Translations under genes and position numbers: made by a program
Part shown: positions 7,996-17,104 of the stretch, one piece after another
How the letters are laid out: each line of letters begins with the position of its first letter
Position numbering within the stretch: position 1 is the first letter of the stretch
Notes under the pieces: generated by a model
Seen by the model: only the letters and a program-made list of their open reading frames with translations
Told to the model about the DNA's origin: nothing
Database searches by the model: none
Assembly (NCBI RefSeq): GCF_023243045.1
Contig: NZ_JALKFX010000024.1
Coordinates: forward strand, 1 to 54,999
Direction: 5' to 3'
Length of the DNA: 54,999 nt
From: Frankia sp. AgB32
Lineage (GTDB): Bacteria > Actinomycetota > Actinomycetes > Frankiales > Frankiaceae

Positions 7996-9045
7996 ATGAC
8001 TGCGGCGGACATGCGGGCGACGGCCCGACAGGCGGCCCTGGACCACGGCGTGGTCCAGGGTAGGGAACGCGCCGGTGACACGGGGCGGGCCGGGGCGCCG
8101 GTCGCCGCGCTCACGCCCCGGTTCGTCACGGTGCACGGCTACCGGCGCTGCTACCTGCGCGCCGGGCACGGCCCGGTGCTCCTGCTCATCCACGGCATCG
8201 GGGACAACGCGCGGACCTGGCTGCCGATCATCCCCCGGCTCGCCCGCCATCACACTGTCATCGCACCCGACCTGCTGGGCCACGGGGAGTCGGACAAGCC
8301 GCGCGGCGACTACTCCATCGCCGGCTACGCCTGCGGCATGCGGGACCTGCTGACCGTGCTCGGCGTGGAGCGGGCGACGGTCATCGGGCACTCCCTCGGT
8401 GGCGGCGTGGCGATGCAGTTCGCCTACCAGTTCCCCGAGCGCTGCGAGCGGCTGGTCCTCGTCGCCACCGGCGGTGTGGGTCCGGATGTGCATCTGGTGC
8501 TGCGGGCCGCCGCCCTGCCCGGCGCCGGACCGGTGCTGTCGCTGGTGAACCTGCCGCCGGTGCGCCTCGCCGGGCGGGCCGGGATGCGGGCGCTGCGGCT
8601 GCTGCCCACCGACCTGTCGCGCGACGCCGAGGACATCCTGCGCGTGGGTGACTCCCTGGGCACGCCGACCGCCCGGGCGGCCTTCCTGCGGACACTGCGC
8701 TCGGTGATTGACGCCCGTGGGCAGTCGATCACGATGCTCGACCGGTGCTATCTCGCGGCGGGGATGCCGTCGCTGATCGTCTGGGGGGAGCGCGACGCCG
8801 TCATCCCCGTCGGGCATGCCCACACGGCGCACGGGGCGATGCCCGGCAGCCGGCTGGAGATCTTCCCGACCGCCGGCCACTTCCCGCATCACAGCGAACC
8901 GGAACGGTTCTGCCGGGTCCTGACCGACTTCCTGGCCACGACCCGGCCGGCGAACCACTCGCCGCGCCAGTGGCGGGCAATCCTGCGCGAGCACACCTGC
9001 GCCACCGAGTCGGCGTACCCGTCGTTGCCGGCCGACAGGGGCTGA
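7996..9045 (+). CDS. Alpha/beta-fold hydrolase
   Basis: This is a 349-residue alpha/beta hydrolase. The oxyanion-hole strand LLLIHGIGDNARTW (about residue 61), the GDYSIAGYACGMRDLL helix, the nucleophile elbow VIGHSLGGG (about residue 130, Ser in the G-x-S-x-G turn), an acidic segment LIVWGERDAVIPVGHA (about residue 260) and the catalytic histidine in TAGHFPHHSEPERF (about residue 295) give a complete Ser-Asp-His triad. There is no signal peptide, so it is probably cytoplasmic. It starts 33 bp after the aldehyde dehydrogenase stop and is likely the last gene of the aminotransferase operon; a hairpin follows about 90 bp downstream. The closest functional classes are esterases and C-C bond hydrolases. 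The substrate is unknown. Confidence 0.88.
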   Translation: MTAADMRATARQAALDHGVVQGRERAGDTGRAGAPVAALTPRFVTVHGYRRCYLRAGHGPVLLLIHGIGDNARTWLPIIPRLARHHTVIAPDLLGHGESDKPRGDYSIAGYACGMRDLLTVLGVERATVIGHSLGGGVAMQFAYQFPERCERLVLVATGGVGPDVHLVLRAAALPGAGPVLSLVNLPPVRLAGRAGMRALRLLPTDLSRDAEDILRVGDSLGTPTARAAFLRTLRSVIDARGQSITMLDRCYLAAGMPSLIVWGERDAVIPVGHAHTAHGAMPGSRLEIFPTAGHFPHHSEPERFCRVLTDFLATTRPANHSPRQWRAILREHTCATESAYPSLPADRG

Positions 9046-9137
9046 TCCCCGCCCGGGGGAGCGAGGGTGGGCGGCCCCGCGCGGCGTCAGCGGGGACGAG
9101 GACAAAGTCAGGAGACGCCGGAACTCCTCCGATGGAT

Positions 9138-9164
9138 GCGGTTCAGATGTTCTCGCTGAACCGC
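9138..9164 (+). terminator. Candidate terminator hairpin after the hydrolase
   Basis: A perfect 9-bp inverted repeat, GCGGTTCAG and CTGAACCGC, flanks a 9-base loop. There is no T-run, as is usual for actinobacterial terminators. It lies in the 360-bp stretch 9046-9405 that follows the hydrolase and otherwise shows no coding signal. Confidence 0.5.
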
Positions 9165-9405
9165 TCACCTCGATGCGCTTCGTCACTCGTAAGGTTCCCG
9201 CGAGGCCTGTGCGCGGGTGGACTCGTACCTTGTGCATCGCCGCCTGTTCGGGCCGGTCGGCGTTCGTGTGATGTCGCTGTTCGGGTGCGGGTCTGCATTA
9301 ACAGGTCGGCACCCGCTATCGTGTAGTTCAACGGGCAGGCCGGCGTCAATATGGCCTATCCTTGGTGGCACGACACCAAAGTCGTCAAATCGCGGAGGTC
9401 GACCG

Positions 9406-9612
9406 TTGGCACGCCGTGCACGGCTCAGCTGGCCCCAGGAACGGCGCCAAGCGAGCGAAGTGGTTGTTAGCCGGGTCGATCCCGGGCGGGGCTGGACCTT
9501 GGAGCAAGCTCGTGACCTCGTGCGACAGGGATACTCCGTCGGCCGGGTCGCGGAACGGACCGGGTTTCCGGAGCAGATGCTGAACGTGGCTGACGAGGAC
9601 GACGAGGACTGA
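9406..9612 (+). CDS. Small hypothetical protein with helix-turn-helix-like core
   Basis: The frame encodes 68 residues from TTG 9406, chosen because GGAGG lies seven bases upstream and because the sequence becomes protein-like only from there. The body reads SRVDPGRGWTLEQARDLVRQGYSVGRVAERTGFPEQML and ends in an acidic tail VADEDDED. The stretch WTLEQARDLVRQGYSVGRVAERTGF resembles a recognition-type helix-turn-helix (helix, G-Y turn, V-x-R-V-A-x-x-T-G-F), so it could be a small DNA-binding protein; that is inference. The upstream region 9300-9390 contains AT-richer patches suitable for a promoter, without a clear consensus. The family was not recognised by name. Confidence 0.55.
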   Translation: MARRARLSWPQERRQASEVVVSRVDPGRGWTLEQARDLVRQGYSVGRVAERTGFPEQMLNVADEDDED

Positions 9613-9936
9613 GCGGAGTCGGTCGCCATCGCCGTGTCAGGAAAGTGCCACCCTGAGCCTGGGCAGTATACCGGGCGGCCTGTGCGGTAATCGCATGCTG
9701 CGGCCAATCCGGTGGTTCGTCCGACGGCCCAATCGAGGCCACCGTCGGTTGGCCATCCCTATACCTGGGTGGAAGTCGTCCTAACCGCAGAAGTTATGAC
9801 ACTCTGCCGGGAGCGATGTCACGCTGCGCACAACGCAATGGGTCACTTCGTCAGCTTCGACAGGCAATTCGGCGAGACTGTGACGCTGTCGGGATGACGC
9901 TGGTGGCGATGATGTGTGGTCGCGCCCCGGTCGTCG
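9613..9936. other. Intergenic region without recognisable gene
   Basis: About 324 bp separate the small hypothetical gene from the convergent GDPD gene. Only short frames without convincing composition are present, and I see no promoter or RNA structure that I can support. Confidence 0.5.
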
Positions 9937-10656
9937 CTAGGTCGCGGCGGATCCTGCCACTCGGACCAACCGGCGGAGATGATCACTGTAGACCGCGTCG
10001 AGGCCGTAGCCGGCCAACCGGCTGAGCGTGCCGCTGCGTTGCGCGTCCCAGCCAAAGGCCGCAAGGCCGAGATCATGCAGGATGGTGGCGTAGTCGGCAC
10101 GCTGCGGTCGCCATTCCCGGGTCCGCAGGTTCAGTGCCGCGACCCCCGCGGCGCGTAGCCGCTCGCCGTACGCCTCGATCCCACCGCCGGCCAACACGTT
10201 CGCCACCGAGGTCGAATTCACCAGGCGCACGTCCGGGTCGCGTGCGCGGTAGGCGGCAAGTTCCGGCAGATTTCCACACAACCACAGCCGGCTCACAGCC
10301 GCGCTTCCGCCGGCATCTCTGGCCACGGCCACGACGGCGGCGGCCGCCCGTTCCCAGCCGCCCGCCGGTCCCTTCAGGTCGAGGCTGAACTCGAATCCCG
10401 TACCGAGCTCCTGGTAGAACGCCGCCAACGTCGGCAGCCAGCCCGGCAGTCGGTCGGCGGGCAGGTCGGTGACCCGCCGCCGCCGGCCGGGCGGGCCGAT
10501 GATCCCGTCGTGGTGCAGCACCGGCACCCCGTCCGACGTCAGCCAGGCGTCGGACTCCAGCCCGCTCGCCCCGCCGGCCAGCGCCCGCCGGAACGCGGGA
10601 AGGCAGTTCTCCCGCTGGTGCGGGGCCGGGGCCCCGCGGTGCGCGAAGCCGATCAC
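9937..10656 (-). CDS. Glycerophosphodiester phosphodiesterase (first of two)
   Basis: This 239-residue GDPD-family TIM barrel hydrolyses glycerophosphodiesters to glycerol-3-phosphate and an alcohol. The N-terminus has the signature in order: the catalytic His-Arg in GFAHRGAPAPHQRENCLPAF, then SGLESDAWLTSDGVPVLHHD, in which the E-x-D pair binds the metal and the late HHD supplies the second catalytic histidine. Later strands (FEFSLDLKGP, FGWDAQRSG, LDAVYSDHLRRL) match the barrel pattern of E/D-x-K and the closing W-x-x-N/D region, here FGWDAQ. There is no signal peptide, so it is cytosolic. The gene starts 27 bp after hisN on the same strand and is probably the last gene of the aroA-rsgA-hisN-GDPD cluster. 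A second, distinct GDPD gene lies at 26513. Confidence 0.9.
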   Translation of the reverse strand: MIGFAHRGAPAPHQRENCLPAFRRALAGGASGLESDAWLTSDGVPVLHHDGIIGPPGRRRRVTDLPADRLPGWLPTLAAFYQELGTGFEFSLDLKGPAGGWERAAAAVVAVARDAGGSAAVSRLWLCGNLPELAAYRARDPDVRLVNSTSVANVLAGGGIEAYGERLRAAGVAALNLRTREWRPQRADYATILHDLGLAAFGWDAQRSGTLSRLAGYGLDAVYSDHLRRLVRVAGSAAT

Positions 10657-10683
10657 CGATGGCGGCGGGCGGGAGTCATGACC

Positions 10684-11526
10684 TCAGCGTACGAACGACC
10701 GCAGGGCCGCGTCGTGCAACACCCCGTTGGTCGTGAGGACGGTGCCGTGCCCCGGACCGCGCTGGCCGGTCAGGTCGGTGAACCGGCCGCCGGCCTCCTC
10801 GACGATCACCACCAGCGCCGCCATGTCCCACAGCGACACCTCGGGCTCGCAGGCGAGGTCCACGGCGCCCTCGGCGACCATCATGTGGGACCAGAAGTCG
10901 CCGTAGCCGCGGGTCCGCCAGACCTGGTCGGCCAGGTCGAGGAACTGGTTGAGCCGATCGGCCTTCCGCCAGCCCTCCACCGAGGCGAAGGACAGGAACG
11001 CGTCGTCGAGCCGGCTGACGGAGGACACCCGCAGCGCGCGGGTGTCGCCGGTCGCGTCGCGGGTGAACGCGCCGGTGCCCCGGGCCCCCCACCACCGCCG
11101 GCTCATCGCCGGCGCGCTGGCCACGCCGACCACCATTTCACCGTCGACCTCGAGGCCGAGCAGGGTGCCCCAGACCGGGACGCCGCGTACGAAGTTCTTC
11201 GTGCCGTCGACCGGGTCGAGGATCCACCGCCGCCGGGCGCCGCCGGCGCCGACGAGTCCTTCCTCCTCGCCCAGCACCGCGTCATCAGGGCGGGCAACCG
11301 CGAGCCGCGAACGGATCATGGACTCGACGGCGGTGTCGGCGTCGGAGACCGGCGTGTTGTCGGGCTTGGACTCGACGTGCAGGTCAACAGCCTGGAATCG
11401 GGAAAGAGTAATCCGATCGGCGGCGTCCGCGAGGCTCAGTGCGAGCGCCAGATCGTCGGCAACCGTGACGGCGTCGAGGTCTTCGTTCGATTCGGTGCTC
11501 ACGGAGGTGGGATTAGGCGGGGTCAC
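10684..11526 (-). CDS. hisN: Histidinol-phosphatase, inositol-monophosphatase family
   Basis: This 280-residue Mg-dependent phosphatase is the actinobacterial type of histidinol-phosphate phosphatase. Motifs are KPDNTPVSDADTAVE (K-x-D-x-T-x-V-x-x-x-D), VLGEEEG (about residue 94), the metal-binding WILDPVDGTKNFVRG (about residue 111) and the distal SLWDMAALVVIVEEAGG (about residue 218). The family also contains inositol-1-phosphatases and CysQ, but linkage to aroA and rsgA matches the gene order seen for hisN in actinomycetes. The start is a GTG at 11526; shorter starts such as a GTG before STESNEDLD are possible because the first 20 residues are not conserved-looking. It lies 96 bp after rsgA and 27 bp before the GDPD gene, all on the minus strand. 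Confidence 0.88.
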   Translation of the reverse strand: MTPPNPTSVSTESNEDLDAVTVADDLALALSLADAADRITLSRFQAVDLHVESKPDNTPVSDADTAVESMIRSRLAVARPDDAVLGEEEGLVGAGGARRRWILDPVDGTKNFVRGVPVWGTLLGLEVDGEMVVGVASAPAMSRRWWGARGTGAFTRDATGDTRALRVSSVSRLDDAFLSFASVEGWRKADRLNQFLDLADQVWRTRGYGDFWSHMMVAEGAVDLACEPEVSLWDMAALVVIVEEAGGRFTDLTGQRGPGHGTVLTTNGVLHDAALRSFVR

Positions 11527-11622
11527 CCTGCGAGACTACGAGCCGAGCCGGTGTGGCGTCGGGGACGAGACCGCTGATATCCGCGTGGCGGGAAGAGTGT
11601 GACGAAGCTCCTGCTGCCGCGT

Positions 11623-12609
11623 TCAGGCCGGTGTTCCGCGGGCGGCCAGCAGGCGGCGCAGGCTCGCCAGCCGGGCGGCGTCCGCGTCACCCGCCCGCAC
11701 CGCCGAGTCCAGCGCGCAGTCCGGGGACGGCGCGAGGTGCTCGCAACCGGGCTGGCAGAACGCCGCGGCGGCCGCGAGATCGGCGAAGGCCCGCAGCACC
11801 CGGCTCGGCGACACCGCGCCGAGGCCGAGGGAGCGCACCCCCGGGGTGTCGATCACTGTTCCGCCGTCGGGCAGCCGCAGCGCGATCGCGGCCGACGAGG
11901 TGTGCCGCCCGCGGCCGGTCACGGCGTTCACCGCGCCGATCGCCCGGGCGGCGTCCGGCACCAGTCGGTTCACCAGGCTCGACTTCCCGACCCCGGAATG
12001 GCCGAACAGCACGCTCAGCCGGTTGGCGAGCAGCGCCAGCAGCTCGTCCAGCGGGCGGTCCGGGCGGGTCGTCACCACCGGGAACCCGAGCGGGCGGTAG
12101 AGCTCGATCGTCGACTCGCCGTCGGCCAGGTCCGTCTTCGTCAGGCACAGCACCGGCGAAAGACCGCCGTCGTAGGCGGCGACCAGACAGCGGTCGATCA
12201 GACCGGGCCGGGGCTCCGGGTCGACGACGGAGCAGACCATGACGAGGATCTCCGCGTTGGCCACGATCGGCCGTTCGGCCGGATCGGTGTCGTCCGGAGT
12301 GCGCCGCAGCACGCTGGTGCGTTCCTCCCGGCGCACCAGCCGGGCCAGCGCCCCCGGCGCCCCGGAGATGTCACCGACCAGCGCCACCCGGTCACCGACG
12401 ACGACGGAGGTGCGGCGCATCGACCCGCCGCGCACGGCGGCGACGAGCCGGTCGGGCGAGCGGTCGGGCCGGCAGGTGTAGCGGCCGCGATCCACCCCGA
12501 CCACCGCCGCCGGCACCGCCTCGGCGTGGTCGGGCCGTTCCCGGGTGCGGGGCCGGGAGCCACGTCCGGGTCGGATCCGGACGTCGTCCTCGTCGAGCTC
12601 GCGCGGCAT
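11623..12609 (-). CDS. rsgA: Ribosome small-subunit-dependent GTPase A
   Basis: This 328-residue circularly permuted GTPase assists late 30S subunit maturation. The permuted order G4-G1-G3 is visible: LCLTKTDLAD (about residue 158), the P-loop FGHSGVGKSSLVNRL (about 203), then DTPGVRSLGL (about 255). An N-terminal OB-like region precedes it, and a C-terminal zinc motif FCQPGCEHLAPSPDCAL (about 284-300) supplies Cys-Cys-His-Cys ligands. This is the complete family architecture. The gene begins 23 bp after aroA and is followed by hisN, so co-transcription is likely. Confidence 0.95.
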   Translation of the reverse strand: MPRELDEDDVRIRPGRGSRPRTRERPDHAEAVPAAVVGVDRGRYTCRPDRSPDRLVAAVRGGSMRRTSVVVGDRVALVGDISGAPGALARLVRREERTSVLRRTPDDTDPAERPIVANAEILVMVCSVVDPEPRPGLIDRCLVAAYDGGLSPVLCLTKTDLADGESTIELYRPLGFPVVTTRPDRPLDELLALLANRLSVLFGHSGVGKSSLVNRLVPDAARAIGAVNAVTGRGRHTSSAAIALRLPDGGTVIDTPGVRSLGLGAVSPSRVLRAFADLAAAAAFCQPGCEHLAPSPDCALDSAVRAGDADAARLASLRRLLAARGTPA

Positions 12610-12632
12610 CGCCTAGCCCGCGGTCCGCCGGT

Positions 12633-14015
12633 TCACGCCGGCCCGCCTGACGGTCCCGCGAGGTCCGCCGCCGGAGCGTCCGGAGCTGGAGCATCGCTCG
12701 CGAGCATGGCCGTCCACATCCGGGGAAAGTCCGGCACCGTCTTGCCGGTCGTCGCGATGTCGTCGATGAGGATGCCGGGCACCACCAGGCCGACGACCGC
12801 ATAGGCCATCGCGAGTCGGTGGTCGGCGCGCGGGTCGAGCCGACCACCGCGCAGCGGCGCCGGTTCGATCGCCAGCCCGTCGTCGGTCACGGTGATCCGC
12901 GCGCCGAGGCTGCCGAGCTCCTCGGCGAGCGCGCCGAGCCGGTCGGTCTCCTGTAGCCGCAGGTGCCCGATGCCGCGCAGCCGGGACGGCGAGTCCGCGA
13001 GCACGGCGAGCGCGGTCAGGACCGGCGCGGCCTCGCCGAAGTCGCTCAGGTCGACGTCGATGCCGTGCACGGTGCCGTGGCCGCGGACGGCCAGCCCGTG
13101 CTCGGTGCGTTCCGTCGACGCGCCCATCGCCGCGAGCAGCGTCGGCAGCATCCGCCCGGGTTGCTCGGTGGCCTGCGGCCAGTGCGGGATGACGACCCGG
13201 CCGCCGGTGGCGAGCGCGGCGGCGAGGAACGCCGCGGCGCTGTTCATGTCCGGTTCGATGGCCCGGTCGGCGGCGGCGAGCTCGCCCGGCTCGACCCGCC
13301 ACCGGCGGCTGCCGTCGGCCTCGGGCGGGCCGGCCTCGACCGCCGCGCCGGCCGCCCGCAGGTCGGCCACGGTCATGTCGAGATACGGCCCCGACGGCAG
13401 CCGGGCGCCACGATGGACGACCGTCACGCCGGCGTCGTAGCGCGGCGCGGCGAGCAGCAGGCCGGAGACGAGCTGGCTGGAGTCGGAGGCGTCGACGGTC
13501 ACCTCGCCACCGGGCAGTCCGCCGCGGCCACGCACCGTGAACGGCATCCGGTCGCCGTCGATGTCGGCACCGAGCCGGCGCAGCGCGTCGAGCAGCGGGG
13601 TGAGCGGGCGGTCCCGCATCCGCGCGTCGCCGTCGAACACCACCTCGCCAGCGCGCAGGGTGGCCAGGGCCGGGGTGAAGCGGGCGACGGTACCGGCGTT
13701 GCCGCAGTCCGCCCGCGCGCCGGGCGTCACCGTTGGCGAGCCCGCGGGCGCCACCAGCCAGTCCGGCCCGTCGGTGTCCACCGCGGCGCCCAGGGATCGC
13801 AGCACGCCGGCCATCAGCAGGGTGTCCCGCGAGCGCAGCGCACCGCGCAGCCGCGACGGGCCGGTGGCCAGCGCGGCGAGGACAAGCGCCCGGTTGGTGC
13901 CGGACTTCGCGCCGGGGACCGGGACGACGGCCGTCACGGGACGCTGCGCGGTGGGGGCCGGCCACGGGTCGGACCGCGTCCCGGTGGGCTCGGTGTCGGT
14001 GAGGGTGCTCACCAT
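12633..14015 (-). CDS. aroA: 3-phosphoshikimate 1-carboxyvinyltransferase (EPSP synthase)
   Basis: This 460-residue shikimate-pathway enzyme joins phosphoenolpyruvate to shikimate-3-phosphate. Conserved blocks are [19 protein letters not shown] (about residue 35), [13 protein letters not shown] (about 95), [17 protein letters not shown], the substrate-binding [33 protein letters not shown] with the catalytic Asp, [16 protein letters not shown], and [13 protein letters not shown]. The glyphosate-region motif GNAGT is of the class I type. It is the first gene of the minus-strand group aroA-rsgA-hisN-GDPD, with a 110-bp spacer to the divergent amidase that should hold both promoters. ATG 14015 is immediately followed by GTG, either of which could initiate. 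Confidence 0.97.
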   Translation of the reverse strand: MVSTLTDTEPTGTRSDPWPAPTAQRPVTAVVPVPGAKSGTNRALVLAALATGPSRLRGALRSRDTLLMAGVLRSLGAAVDTDGPDWLVAPAGSPTVTPGARADCGNAGTVARFTPALATLRAGEVVFDGDARMRDRPLTPLLDALRRLGADIDGDRMPFTVRGRGGLPGGEVTVDASDSSQLVSGLLLAAPRYDAGVTVVHRGARLPSGPYLDMTVADLRAAGAAVEAGPPEADGSRRWRVEPGELAAADRAIEPDMNSAAAFLAAALATGGRVVIPHWPQATEQPGRMLPTLLAAMGASTERTEHGLAVRGHGTVHGIDVDLSDFGEAAPVLTALAVLADSPSRLRGIGHLRLQETDRLGALAEELGSLGARITVTDDGLAIEPAPLRGGRLDPRADHRLAMAYAVVGLVVPGILIDDIATTGKTVPDFPRMWTAMLASDAPAPDAPAADLAGPSGGPA

Positions 14016-14125
14016 GCAAGCATGCCGGACGGGCGAGCGGGACCGGGCGGCGCTCGCGGCCGGAGTCGCTATGCGCCGGTGTGTCCGACCGGCCGGCGGG
14101 TCGGGATGGCGCGGAAGGGGCGTGG

Positions 14126-15427
14126 ATGGCGAAGTGTTCCGGGTCGGCGCCGGGAGCCGTGCTGCGCCGGGAGTATCCCTCGCTCGGTGTGACCGAGATC
14201 TCGGCGGCGGTGCGCGCCGGTCGTCTCCCGCCGCGGGACGTCGTCGCCGCCGCGCTGGCCCGCCTCGGTGACGTCGACCTCGCGGCGCGGGCCTTCACCG
14301 CCCGCTGGCCGCGGGCGGCCCACCGGCAGGCCCTGCTGGTCGAGCAGGCCCTGGAACGGGGTGCCGAGCTGCCGCTGGCCGGCGTACCGATCGCGCTGAA
14401 GGCGGGCAGTGGCACCACCGGTCCCGTCACCCGAAGGCTGTTGGCCGCCGGCGCCGTCGCGATCGGCGTGACCTCCACCCCCGTGCGGGCGGCGCATCCC
14501 TGGCAGACATGGGGCCACACCGACCGTGGCCCGACCGTGAACCCGTGGCGGGCCGACCGGGTGCCGGGCGGGTCCTCGGCCGGCTCGGCGGTCGCGGTGG
14601 CGAGCGGGGTCGTTCCGCTGGCGACCGCGGCCGACGGCGCCGGCTCGACCCGCATACCGGCCGCGTGGTGCGGCGTGATCGGGCTCAAGCCCACCACCGG
14701 CCGCCTCCCCGGCCCGGACCGGGCGGGGCTGACCGTGCCCGGCCCGATCGTGCGGCACGGCGTCGACGCGGCGGCGTGGTGGGCGGTCGTGGCCGGGTCC
14801 GGTGGGGTGCCGTCGCCGGGTCCGGGCGCGCCGCCGGCGGGCCCGCCGGCGCACGGGCGCGCGCGCGGGCGCACGCGCCCCCGGGGGATCGCCGTCTTTT
14901 CGGCGACGCTCGGCTACGCCAGCCCCGAGCCGGAGGTGGTCGCCGTGAGTCGGGCCGCGACCGACCGCCTCGCCGCCGCAGGCGTGCTGACCCTGGTGGA
15001 GTTGCCGGTGCTCCTGCGGGACCCGGAGACGGCCTGGCAGGCTCTGCGCACCAGGGCGCCGGCCGGGCCGGGCGCGGTGGACGTCGCCCAGGTGCGCGCG
15101 CACAACGATCGGGCTCTCGCGGCCGTGCTGGCGCGGGCGGACCTGATCCTCACCCCGACCACGCCCAACCGGCCGCACCCGCACGCCGGGCCCGGCGAGG
15201 TCCGCAGCGTGAGCCTCACCTGGGCGACCAACCTCAGCGGGCACCCGGCGGTGAGCCTGCCCGCCGGCTTCACCGCCGACGGCTGCCCCGTGGGTCTGCA
15301 GGTCATCGCCCGCCACGGGGAGGAGGAACGACTGCTCGACACCGCCGTCGCGCTCGAGGAGATCGCGCCCTGGCCGATGCCGGTCCGTGCCGGTGGGATC
15401 AGGCCGGCCGGCGGGCGGAGGCGATGA
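14126..15427 (+). CDS. Amidase-signature family hydrolase, shortened N-terminal core
   Basis: This 433-residue amidase-signature enzyme starts at ATG 14126 ([12 protein letters not shown]), with a G-rich GGAAGGGG about five bases upstream. The Ser-cisSer-Lys triad is present: catalytic lysine in [10 protein letters not shown] (about residue 90), cis-serine in [15 protein letters not shown] (about 150), nucleophile in [20 protein letters not shown] (about 175). Compared with the usual family pattern, the segment between the lysine and the A-G-A-V-x-x-G strand is about 20 residues shorter ([26 protein letters not shown]), and the following N-x-x-E-F segment is replaced by TPVRAAHPW. The C-terminal closure [15 protein letters not shown] is normal. 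It may act on acyl amides with a different entry channel. Its end overlaps the convergent methyltransferase gene by 29 bp. Confidence 0.85.
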   Translation: MAKCSGSAPGAVLRREYPSLGVTEISAAVRAGRLPPRDVVAAALARLGDVDLAARAFTARWPRAAHRQALLVEQALERGAELPLAGVPIALKAGSGTTGPVTRRLLAAGAVAIGVTSTPVRAAHPWQTWGHTDRGPTVNPWRADRVPGGSSAGSAVAVASGVVPLATAADGAGSTRIPAAWCGVIGLKPTTGRLPGPDRAGLTVPGPIVRHGVDAAAWWAVVAGSGGVPSPGPGAPPAGPPAHGRARGRTRPRGIAVFSATLGYASPEPEVVAVSRAATDRLAAAGVLTLVELPVLLRDPETAWQALRTRAPAGPGAVDVAQVRAHNDRALAAVLARADLILTPTTPNRPHPHAGPGEVRSVSLTWATNLSGHPAVSLPAGFTADGCPVGLQVIARHGEEERLLDTAVALEEIAPWPMPVRAGGIRPAGGRRR

Positions 15428-16232
15428 GGTGGATGCCGTTGGACTCGCCCTCGCGCTCCGCGGCCAGCTCCACCTCGGTGCGCACCAGGGTGGGGAAACA
15501 GGAGACGTCCTCGGCGACGGCCCGCTTGACCGCCTCGGCGGAGAGCAGGGTGCGCGGCCGGATCCAGTCGACCTCGAACCCGGCGCTGGACAGCAGCGCG
15601 CTGAGCTCCTCCGGCCAGAAGCAGCGGGTGATCGTGCCGTCCTCGGCCGTGACGAGCACGACGTCCGCGCGCGGCACGTCCGACAACTCCGCCCAGCGGT
15701 GCTGCTCGGCGAGGCGGGCGAGCCCGAGCAGCAGCGAGTCGACACAGAGCAGCAACTGCCCGCCCGGCCGGAGCATGCGGTAGATCTCTTCCAGCGTCGT
15801 CTCCGTGGCCAGGCAGAACGACAGCGCCCGGGCCTCCGCCAGCACGGCGTCGAAGGAGCGGGGCAGGAACCAGTCCAGCGAGCGGGCGTCGCCGATGACC
15901 GGCAGCAGGGCGCCGGGGCCGGTCGCCGGATCACCCGAGGTCGGCTCGGCCACCACGCGCACCACCTGGTGACCGGCAGTCACCATCTGGCGGGCGAACC
16001 GGGCCCGTGGGCCGGACACATCCAGCACCCGCGAGGGCCGCGTCGGCAGCCACTCCCGGAGCTGGACGGACGCGACCTCCTCGTAGAAGGCCCAGTAGGG
16101 ATCGTCGCTGTCTGCTGGAGCCTCACAGACCAGCGTCTTCGCTTGTCCACGAGACGGACGCAGGTCGGCGTCGGGGCCAGGCGCCATGAACCGTTCCCAT
16201 TCTTCAGGGGGCACTGATGCGAGGTACGTCAC
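15399..16232 (-). CDS. Class I SAM-dependent methyltransferase
   Basis: This 277-residue Rossmann-fold methyltransferase has motif I as [31 protein letters not shown] (about residues 67-95), with a Ser-Gly-Pro variant of the usual G-x-G-x-G, then [31 protein letters not shown], and the post-motif [24 protein letters not shown] (about 150). The C-terminal part ([27 protein letters not shown]) resembles the substrate-side cap of small-molecule methyltransferases. The methyl acceptor is unknown. It starts at GTG 16232 without a good ribosome-binding site; an ATG 15 codons in (MAPGPDADL) is an alternative. Its 3' end overlaps the amidase gene tail-to-tail. Confidence 0.85.
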   Translation of the reverse strand: MTYLASVPPEEWERFMAPGPDADLRPSRGQAKTLVCEAPADSDDPYWAFYEEVASVQLREWLPTRPSRVLDVSGPRARFARQMVTAGHQVVRVVAEPTSGDPATGPGALLPVIGDARSLDWFLPRSFDAVLAEARALSFCLATETTLEEIYRMLRPGGQLLLCVDSLLLGLARLAEQHRWAELSDVPRADVVLVTAEDGTITRCFWPEELSALLSSAGFEVDWIRPRTLLSAEAVKRAVAEDVSCFPTLVRTEVELAAEREGESNGIHLIASARRPA

Positions 16233-16351
16233 ACACGCACGGGGGAAGTCTGCCAGATTCCACCCACAGCCATGCCGTGTCCTTCCCCGTCGTGTCGGAC
16301 CAATGCGTGCCGCTGCGACCTACCTGCGCCGAACGTGACGAGGACCACTGC

Positions 16352-17062
16352 ATGCCACATCACTTCCCGCCGTCCACCGGCCCGTCGGTGCCCCTCGGCG
16401 AGGCCCTCACCGCTGTGGACGGAGGACGGCTGCGGCTGGTTCCCGCGACCGGCGATTCGACCGTGTTGTTCCTGCACGGCGCCGGCAGTGGGGTCGACAC
16501 CCCCCTGTTCGACGCGCTGGCCGCCCGGCTGGCCGCGGCCGGTGTGCAGGTGGCCCGCCTCGAGATGCCGCATCGGGTCGCCGGCCGGCGCGCGCCGGCC
16601 CGGCCCGCCCGGCTCGACGCCGTGGCCGTCGCCGCGGTCCGAGCGCTCGGGGCACCGCGACCACTGGCGCTGGCCGGCGTGTCCATGGGTTCCCGGGTGG
16701 CGATGCGGGTGGCGGTGACGGTGGGCGCCCGCGGCGTGCTGGCGCTGGGCTTCCCGCTGCGGCCGCCGGGCACCACCGCGACGGGTGAGCCGAAGCCGTC
16801 CCGCCAGGGGGAACTGGACGGCGCGGGGACCCCGGTCCTCGTCGTCCAGGGCGATCGGGACCCCTTCGGCCGGCCGGAACCGGATGCCGGCCGGGACCGG
16901 CGGGTGCACCTGGTCGCCGGCGGCGACCACTCGTTTCGCACCCGGGTACGGGACGGCCGGCCCGCGGGCGAGGCACTCGCCGAGGCGGCCCGGGTCGGTG
17001 CGGACTTCCTGCTCGACCGGATGGGCGGGGGTGCCGGCGGGCCGGGAATCGCCGGGTCGTAA
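16352..17062 (+). CDS. Alpha/beta hydrolase of the KANL3/Tex30-like type
   Basis: This 236-residue compact hydrolase starts at ATG 16352 (MPHHFPPSTGPSV); the frame is open 45 codons upstream, but that part lacks protein character. It shows VLFLHGAGSGVDTPLFDALAARL (oxyanion segment), RLEMPHRVAGRRAPARPARL, the nucleophile elbow LAGVSMGSRVAMR (about residue 110), the acid strand VLVVQGDRDPFGRPE (about 165) and GGDHSFRT with the catalytic His (about 190). That order, with H-R-x-A-G-R-R after the first strand, is characteristic of the small bacterial KANL3/Tex30-like alpha/beta hydrolases. The substrate is unknown. Its last codons contain the -35 element of the sigR promoter. Confidence 0.85.
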   Translation: MPHHFPPSTGPSVPLGEALTAVDGGRLRLVPATGDSTVLFLHGAGSGVDTPLFDALAARLAAAGVQVARLEMPHRVAGRRAPARPARLDAVAVAAVRALGAPRPLALAGVSMGSRVAMRVAVTVGARGVLALGFPLRPPGTTATGEPKPSRQGELDGAGTPVLVVQGDRDPFGRPEPDAGRDRRVHLVAGGDHSFRTRVRDGRPAGEALAEAARVGADFLLDRMGGGAGGPGIAGS

Positions 17063-17070
17063 AACCGGTT
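17045..17070 (+). promoter_or_regulatory. Sigma-R-type promoter of sigR
   Basis: GGAAT (17045-17049) and GTT (17068-17070) are separated by exactly 18 bp, identical to the thiol-oxidative-stress sigma-R consensus known from Streptomyces. A further G precedes it (GGGAAT). Transcription would begin near 17077, giving a roughly 28-nt leader to ATG 17105. The -35 element overlaps the final codons of the upstream hydrolase. The position and perfect match argue for autoregulation of sigR. Confidence 0.8.
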
Positions 17071-17104
17071 GACGTGATATGCCAGTCGAGGTCACGGAGG
17101 TCAC

